A DNA stretch of 64,000 bases from Papilionanthe hookeriana x Papilionanthe teres (Eukaryota; Streptophyta; Magnoliopsida; Asparagales; Orchidaceae), in NCBI GenBank assembly GCA_022702705.1, contig CM040422.1, forward strand, positions 39,331,270 to 39,395,269. The letters are read 5' to 3'. The position numbers and the translations under genes were made by a program. The notes beneath the pieces were generated by a model that did not search any database, was not told the origin of the DNA, and was given only the letters and a program-made list of their open reading frames with translations. Below are positions 57,531-64,000 of this stretch, one piece after another (position 1 is the first letter of the stretch; each line of letters opens with the position of its first letter).

Positions 57531-58786
57531 TCAGCGTCGCAATCCAAACCACAACACTTTAAACACTGAAAACAAACATTTCACATTTAATCTCATCTGT
57601 ACTGAGATTAAAAAGCAAACTAAAGAAATCAAACATACACAAATACAAACATTTTTGAAATCTAACACAACATAATCAAGTCTACTACTCTTCAGAACTA
57701 GTGCTAGTCTCTCTTCTGATATCATCCATTGCTTGAACGTGGAGGAACAGGTTGTAAAAAGGTCAGTATGGGAATTCTTCAGTTGAATCTTCATCAATAG
57801 CACCAAACTCGCATCGAATTTCCCTGTATGATCAGAATTTTCTTTCATTCTCCAATTGATATGATCGAAGAAATATGAAATGTTGCTAACTATTCTTGTT
57901 AGATTTTGTACCTGATTCTCCAGATTCTTGATTTTATGCAAGAGCATTGGTGTCTTGTCTACTACTAATGGTTGAACTGGAATAGAATTCTGCAATGCTT
58001 GATCTATAATCAAGCCTACATCACTCTCTCCATCATTGGCTCGGAACATCGACTTGGGTCTAATGGTTTATAGGGTAGTAGTATCTTCTCCCAAACTTTG
58101 TACGAAACTTGAAACAAACTGCAAATCGAGAAAATTGTTAAAGGATGTCCAAGCCCTTGGGATGATCCTTGAACGATCAGGCCATAAACAGATTTCATAA
58201 TAATTGATCCAATATCAATGGGCCATCCCATTTGAATGCAGTAGTTCAGAATTGCACTTTCTTTTGTGACTTTGCCAATTTTCATCATTGGCAATAACTT
58301 CGTAGAGATGAAAAAGTGCCAATGTTTCGAAACATGATTTAATAGAGTTGCAGAGAAACTATCATACCCGTTCTTTCTAACTTCCCAGTCATCGGTTTCG
58401 TCCATCAAATATTGGTATATTTCATTCATCTTTTCTATCATCGGCACAAAATTCAAATAATAACAGACTTGAACATTCTCAAGCATATACAACTCATTAA
58501 TTCTTCCAGAATTGAATGTAATCCACCTACCTTGCACATAAATGCTTCCTTGGTTGATTCCATGTAAATTGGTGTAGAATTCTTTAACCACTGGAACGAC
58601 TACTGCGGCAGTACTGTAGTAAAACACTTCCCATTTTCTCCACACAATCATTTCTTCAATTGGTGTCGAAGGATTACTTTGTCCTCTACTAACAAATCCT
58701 CGTTCTTTAATCAATCTTTTCTTCGAGATTACCTTGTTGAAAAGGCACTGCGCCTCCGCACTGACGAAATTTCTCCGGTTGTACAC
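57531..58786 (-). pseudogene. Athila copy 4 ORF A ('putative plant transposon protein' type)
   Basis: The first 3' ORF, nearly intact. The frame 58786-58016 is open for 256 codons: YNRRNFVSAEAQCLFNKVIS at the start, VVVPVVKEFYTNLHGINQGS (about residues 81-100), VQGRWITFNSGRINELYMLE (about 103-122), LLPMMKIGKVTKESAILNYC (about 168-187), IDIGSIIMKSVYGLIVQGSS. One frameshift near 58020-58045 leads to the C-terminal part with a coiled coil (MLLHKIKNLENQVQNLTRIV) and FFDHINWRMKEN, ending before a hydrophobic stretch (CICVCLISLVCFLISV) that more likely is 3' non-coding sequence. Function unknown. Confidence 0.8.
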
Positions 58787-58959
58787 TTAAAATATTGGGT
58801 TATCAATAGAATTGGAAGCCATTTGAGGAGGATTTGAGAGAGTATCAATTCGTTTTTGGGAGTTTGGAGTGTTTAGGAACCATCCATAGTACATTATAGA
58901 GGTTGAATTCGCTAAAACAGCCAAAAACCGTCAATTTGAACACGAAAAATTGCCCAATC

Positions 58960-59090
58960 GCCGATCCCGGTGTCGGCGGCCTCGAAGGCACCGTCGGACA
59001 GCCTTATGCAATTAAATACTAGATTTCTCGGGAAAACCCTGCCATCAGTGGCTTCGAATGCGTCGTCGGCGCCCTAGGCAAAAATTTGCA
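58960..59090 (-). promoter_or_regulatory. LTR-like leader before ORF A (copy 4)
   Basis: The minus strand reads 'cctagggcgccgacgacgca' (59086-59067), 'gccactgatggcagggtttt' and 'tgtccgacggtgccttcgag', paralleling the copy 4 LTR ('cctagggcgccgacggcgag', 'ggtgctgacggcgtggtttt'). Located between integrase and ORF A. Confidence 0.65.
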
Positions 59091-59295
59091 TAAAAACGCC
59101 ATGATCCAATATGTTCCAAATTTTCTCTATGGATTCAAATTCTATGATAATCAAAGGGTAAATATGAGTAGTATGACTTGGTATTACTACAAATTAATAA
59201 TAATTTCAAACAAACACACAACTATTTAAACATAACTATGGGTTGCCTCCAATAAAGTGCTTGGTTTAATGTCGTCAACACTACCTATTTAGGTG

Positions 59296-60480
59296 TTATT
59301 CAAGTTGACTGAGCATTAAAACCTCTTTGAAATTTGGTCTTTTACCTTCAAAATATGATTTTAATCTATGTCCATTTATTTTAAATCTATTCCTAGTCTT
59401 AGGATCTTCAATTTCAATTCCTCCATAAGTATAAACTTGAGTCACAATAAAGGGTCCTAACCAACGAGACTTCAATTTCCCAAGAAATAATTTCAACCTT
59501 GTATTGTAAAGCACAATATCTTGCCCTGGTTCAATGTTCTTTCGATTAATCTTCTGATCATGTCTTAATTTCAGTAGTTGTTATAAATTCTATTGTTATT
59601 GTAAGATTCATTACTTAATTCTTTTAATTCATTCAATTGCAACCTTCTCTTCTCACCAGCATTTTTCAAATTATAATTGAAATTTTTAATCTCCCAATAT
59701 GCTTTATGCTCCAATTCTACTGGTAAGTGACAAGTTTTTCGATATATAAGCTTGTAAGGAGTCGTACCAATTGGAGTTTTATAAGCAGTCCTGTATGCCC
59801 ATAATGAAGTATCTAGTCTAACATACCAATCCACTCTATTAGGATTTACACTCTTTTCTAAAATTTGTTTGATCTCACGATTAGAAACTTCAGCTAAACC
59901 ACTAGTTTGAGGATGATATGCAGTAGAGAATTTATGAACAATACTAAACTTTTCTGCCAATCTATGAATAAATTTATTCCTAAAATGGGATCCTCCATTA
60001 GTGATAATCACTCTCGGCATACCGTATCTTGTGAATATGTTTTTCATTAAGAATTTTGAAACACTTTTAGCATCACAACGAGGTAAATCTTGTGCTTCAA
60101 TCCATTTTTATACATAATCAACCACAATCAAAATATATAGGTTCCCGAAAGAAGGAATAAATAGTCTCATGAAATCTAATCCCCAAACATCAAAAATCTA
60201 AACTTTTAATATTAAATTCATAGACATTTCATTTCTTCTAGATATATTACCTACTCGTTGGCATCTATCACATGTTTTGATATATCTGTAAACATCTCTA
60301 AAAAGTGTGGCCAATAAAATCTAGCTTGTAAAATTTTATATGTAGTTTTATCAATCCCAAAATGTCCTCCAAAATCAGAATCATGACATTTTTGAATAAT
60401 CTGTTCAATTTTGTCAGAAAGCACACATCTCCTAATAATAAGCTCATTACATTATTTATATAAATATGGTTCATCCCAAA
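59296..60480 (-). pseudogene. Athila copy 4 integrase
   Basis: The N-terminal zinc region (HDSDFGGHFGID, about 60390-60350) is in one frame; the core continues in another. The open stretch 60047-59571 shows MPRVIITNGGSHFRNKFIHR, where the usual second catalytic Asp (TDGG) reads Asn, then AYHPQTSGLAEVSNREIKQI (Glu present) and SLWAYRTAYKTPIGTTPYKL. The C-terminal part (59514-59296) gives LGKLKSRWLGPFIVTQVY (GPF/Y-type motif) and EDPKTRNRFKINGHRLKSYF. A deletion or frameshift lies between 59571 and 59514. Confidence 0.85.
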
Positions 60481-60511
60481 AATATGATTTTGAATCATGA
60501 ACAAATTTTTT

Positions 60512-61150
60512 CTATTGTTGCAATGTTAGCATGGGTGGCAAAATATCAATTACTATATAATTTACTATGTCAGCATACCAAGGTATTTTCCAGTCCTTAA
60601 TATTATAAATTTTTTCATCAGGGAAACTTTCTATTATTTCATTGTTGGCATCAGATATTTCATGATATTCAAGTCTCAACAAATGATCATTAATTTGATT
60701 TTCAATTCCTTTTCTATCAGTCACCCCAAAATCAAATTCTTACATTAAAAGTACCCATCTAATTAATCTTAGTTTAGTGTCCTTTTGCATCAGATATTTA
60801 ATAGTTGAATGATCAGTATGCACAATACATTTAGTTCCAATTAAATATGATCAAAATTTATCAAAAACATACACAGTAGACAGTAACTCTTTTTCAGTAA
60901 TTGTATAGTTAATTTGAGCATCATTAAGAGTTCTACTAACATAGTATATAACCTTAAAAATCGTATCATATCTTTGACTAAGAACAGCTCCAATAGCATA
61001 ATCACTAGCATCACACATTAGTTTGAATGGTTTCTCCCAATCAGGTGCAACTATTGTAGGTGCCATGATTAATCTTTCCTTTAATAATTCAAAGGCATTC
61101 AAGCATTCTTCTGTAAATTCAAATTTCTTTCTTTTTCTAAAAGTTGGCAT
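60512..61150 (-). pseudogene. Athila copy 4 RNase H
   Basis: From 61150: FTEECLNAFELLKERLIMAP and PDWEKPFKLMCDASDYAIGA (catalytic-type Asp in CDASDYA), then VIYYVSRTLNDAQINYTITE. The frame stops near 60851. The C-terminal part is broken (60850-60725), and 60724-60512 gives NQINDHLLRLEYHE and WYADIVNYIVIDILPPML, the RNase H-integrase linker. Confidence 0.85.
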
Positions 61151-62060
61151 AGATGTTTTCTAATTTTTGAAAAAAATTTAATATAGTGCATGTACTTCTT
61201 ACCCCTCTCGCTGTAGTAGGAGGTGGTAATTTAGCTATTACATGAATTTTCGCAAGGTCTACTTCAATGTCATTTTCTGAAATATTATGTTTTAATATAA
61301 TTCCCTCTGCAACCATAAATTGATATTTCTCCCAATTTAAAACTAAGTTAGTTTTTTCGTATAGCTCCAAAACTTTTTCTAGATGATTAAAGTATGCGTC
61401 AAATGATGTTCCAAACACAGATAAATCATCCATAAATACTTTTATTCCATTATCTATTAAATTAATAAAAATAGACATCATACATCTTTGGAATGTTGCA
61501 GGTGCATTACATAGTCCAAAAGGCATTCTTATAAAAGCAAAAGATCCATAAGGACTAGTAAAAGTGGTTTTCTCTTGATCCTCAGGAGCAATAGGTATCT
61601 GATGGTAACCAGTATATCCATCTAAAAAACAATAATACTTGTGTCCAGCAAGTCTATCCAGCATTTGGTCTAAGAAAGGAAGAGAAAAGTGATCTTTCCG
61701 AGTGGCGGCATTTAATTCTCGATAATCAATACAAATACGCCATCCAGAAACTTTTCTGATAGGTATTAATTCATCATTTTCATTTTCTTCAAAAGTTATT
61801 CCTCCTTTCTTGGGAACACAATGAATTGAACTTACCCAAGTACTATCCAAAATAGGATATATAATTTCAGCATCTAACCATTTTAAAATCTCTTTTTTAA
61901 CTACCTCTTTCATTATAGGGTTTACTCTCCTTTGAGGGTCAATTCTTTGTTTATGTTCTTCATTTAATAATATTCCGTGCATACAAATCGAAAGACTAAT
62001 TGCTTTTATATCAGCTAGATTCCATCCAAAAGCCCTTTTATAATTTTTTAATGTATCCAT
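61137..62060 (-). pseudogene. Athila copy 4 reverse transcriptase
   Basis: Open for 307 codons. Order: YKRAFGWNLADIKAISLSIC (about residues 7-26), WVSSIHCVPKKGG, WRICIDYRELNAATRKDHFS (about 106-125), LDGYTGYHQIPIAPEDQEKT, MPFGLCNAPATFQRCMMSIF, and the intact catalytic box VFMDDLSVFG. A deletion of about 35-40 bases in the segment after 'TTARGVRS' breaks the frame near 61210, so the join to RNase H is lost. This is the only copy in the window with an intact RT catalytic box over a long open frame. Confidence 0.9.
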
Positions 62061-62125
62061 TAATTTTTGTTCTTGAATTTCATTTAAGTCTGAGGATACA
62101 ATTGCTGGTAATGTTGAAAACTCTC

Positions 62126-62971
62126 CTAAAATACATAATTCAAATGAATTGGAAGATTCTTTAATTCAATATCAGGGAGTTTTACGATAGATGGAGTTAA
62201 TATTTCATTTTTTGATGCAGTTGAATTGAGTGTTTCATATCCTTCCTGAATATAATCAGCTTCTTCACTTTTAATTTCTTCAAAATTATCTTTTTCTTCC
62301 TCTTCTTTTTCTTCATAATTTTTCTTGAAATATTCTTTGCATAGATAATCACATATATCCATTCTAAAACATTCATCATCTTTTTCAATTGATGGATATT
62401 TCATTGACTTTGAGATGTTAAAGGTTACTTCTTGATCATTTACTCTCATTATCAATTGCCCTTTTTGAACATCTATCATAGCACTTCCTATAGCTAGGAA
62501 TGGTATTCCTAAAATGATTGGAATTTCTATATCTTTTTCCATATCTAGAATGATAACATCTACAGGAAAACTAAACTTATCAACCATGACCAAAACATCT
62601 TCTACAACTCCCTTAGGATGTGTAATAGATCGATCAGCTAACTGTAGAGTTACAGAAGTTGGTGAAATCTCTCTAATTCCTAACCTTTTAAAAGTTGATA
62701 GAGGCATCAAATTTATGCTAGCTCCCAAATCACATAATGCTCACCCATAAAATTTTTCACAAATATCACATAGGATAGTGAAACTACCAGAATCTTTATG
62801 TTTTTCAGGATGTTTTCTCTGAATTATAGCACTACACTCTTCACTGAGTTTAACAGTCTCATGATCTAGTAACATCCTCTTTTTGTTGAGTATATCCTTC
62901 ATATATTTAACATAATTAGGCATTTGTTCTAAAGCTTCAATAAAAGGAATATTTATTGACACTTTTTTCAA
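62126..62971 (-). pseudogene. Athila copy 4 protease and linker
   Basis: The lead-in LEQMPNYVKYMKDILNKKRM lies at about 62935-62876, and the active motif DLGAS within ALCDLGASINLMPLSTFKRL (about 62740-62680). One in-frame TGA (62743-62741) just before the active site is the only break in this part. Continues KGVVEDVLVMVDKFSFPVDV and an acidic linker rich in K and E (KEEEEKDNFEEIKSEEADYI) to 62126. Confidence 0.9.
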
Positions 62972-63151
62972 AATGTCTAAGAATTTGGCAAATCTTTTTC
63001 CTTTATCTTGTTGCTTTAATCTTTGAGGAATGGTGGAGATGGTTTTTCAACAATAATTTTCATAGATTTCAGAGGAAAATCAGGATATAACTTTCGTTTT
63101 CTCCTTCAGTTTCTTCATTTTCCTTTTTTAATTACAGTTTCTTTTTTAATT

Positions 63152-64000
63152 CTAATTTCCAACTCTTTTCCACTTCTCAATTGAATAGCTTTGATTTGTT
63201 CTTTTTCCTTGATCTTTAGGATTTACTTCAACATTACTAGGTAAAGTTCCAACAGTTCTATTGCTTAATGCAGAAGCAATTTGCGCTAATTGGTTTTCTA
63301 TGTTTTTAATAGCATTTCCATGATTTTGTAATTGATTACCCATATTCAAAACTAATTCTTCCATAGACAACTTCTTCTCCTTAAATTGGGAATTATTAAA
63401 AAAACCTAGTGGATTAGAAGGTCTATAATTGGATTTACTTTGATTGTTTATATTTCCTAATGGGTTTACTAGATTATTCCCCCACTGAGGATTAACAGGG
63501 TTATTTTGATTATTCCAATTAAAGTTTGGATTATTTTTCCAACCTGGATTATAATAGTTTGAATACTGATTATTTTGTCTATTATTTATCGCATTTATAG
63601 TTTCATATGAAGATTGAGCATCTATGATTTGTCCTAATGAATTTTCTTCTAACACTGGAGGTGTTTGAGAACGATTCATTCCGTATTGATCTATTTTCTT
63701 TGAAAGAACAGCAGGTTGAGAAACTATCATAGTTAAAGCATCAGAATCATGAATACTGGCTACTCTCTTAGGATTTACCCTTTCACCAGGCCATTGAAAA
63801 TTGTTGGTAGCCATTTCTTCTATTAACACAAAAGCTTCTTCAAAAGGTTTAGACATTAGTGATCCACCAGCAGCAACATCTATTATAGATCTAAGAGATC
63901 CTACTAATCCATTAAAAAATGTTTAAATAATTAACCAATCTGGTAAAGCATGATGTGGAAATTTTCTAATAAGTCCTTTAAATCTTTTCCAAGATTCATA
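63152..64000 (-). pseudogene. Athila copy 4 gag (N-terminus outside window)
   Basis: Runs off the right edge. The frame 63856-63152 is open for 234 codons: MSKPFEEAFVLIEEMATNNF, PKRVASIHDSDALTMIVSQP, the Asn-rich middle (NYYNPGWKNNPNFNWNNQNN) and the C-terminal helix EELVLNMGNQLQNHGNAIKN, ending with a frameshift near 63210. A stop lies upstream near 63925 (LIV*-type position), so the capsid part is also broken. Confidence 0.85.

Larger units (their letters stand above)
52556..64000 (-). mobile_element. Athila-like retrotransposon copy 4 (minus strand)
   Basis: Reading right to left: gag, protease, RT, RNase H, integrase, ORF A, ORF B, 3' untranslated region, polypurine tract (54293-54308) and LTR (52580-54292). 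The start of gag, the PBS and the 5' LTR lie beyond 64000. This is the best preserved of the four copies: RT and protease are open over long stretches. A PBS-like site stands past the LTR (52556-52573), which is unexpected for a 3' LTR. Confidence 0.9.

Noticed and set aside
57454..57675. Asn/Thr-rich plus-strand frame
   Set aside because: Antisense to the tail of Athila ORF A; no support as a gene.

Overview
The window looks like gene-poor plant chromatin, probably pericentromeric or otherwise heterochromatic DNA of an angiosperm. The evidence is a dense pile of plant-type Ty3/gypsy LTR retrotransposons (Tat/Ogre-like and Athila-like), with tRNA-Arg and tRNA-Asp primer-binding sites, a plant L1-type LINE tail and two elements with Tourist/Harbinger-type ends. 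I found no intact host gene, rRNA, tRNA or CRISPR array. Nearly every coding region is a pseudogene with stops and frameshifts.

Layout. (1) 1-12400: a decayed Tat/Ogre-lineage element on +. It runs from the LTR end and PBS (1391) through an upstream ORF, gag, protease, RT, two RNase H domains and integrase (to about 10315). Downstream of integrase comes an unusual extra ORF (10527-11945) that carries an AlkB/ALKBH9-10-type RNA demethylase domain. (2) 12400-27323: sequence related to Tat LTRs. It holds an 83-bp tandem array, a 1.4-1.6 kb-arm inverted repeat (13246-19499), a roughly 5-kb drifting minisatellite and a 2.65-kb Harbinger-like insertion. (3) 27324-47792: Athila copy 2, split by Athila copy 1 (27685-43271, both LTRs, 5-bp duplication ATCCT). 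Copy 1 is itself broken by a Harbinger-like MITE (33228-34094) and a LINE 3' fragment (about 34838-36319). (4) 47793-52461: Athila copy 3, inserted into the RT of copy 2. (5) 52462-64000: Athila copy 4 on the minus strand, the best preserved. Its LTR lies at 52580-54292 and its gag runs off the right edge.

How parts work together. In each retrotransposon the gag/protease/RT/RNase H/integrase genes would support a reverse-transcription cycle, but none is intact here. Athila copies 1 and 4 both carry two tandem, mutually related 3' ORFs (A and B, 'putative plant transposon protein' type). Each ORF is preceded by a piece resembling a segment of that element's own LTR. The main candidates for something undescribed are the AlkB-bearing 3' ORF of the Tat/Ogre-like element and the repeated LTR-like leaders of the Athila 3' ORFs.

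Limits. All family calls come from motif recognition by eye. Boundaries marked approximate could shift by tens to hundreds of bases, and the 3' end of the Tat element is not resolved.
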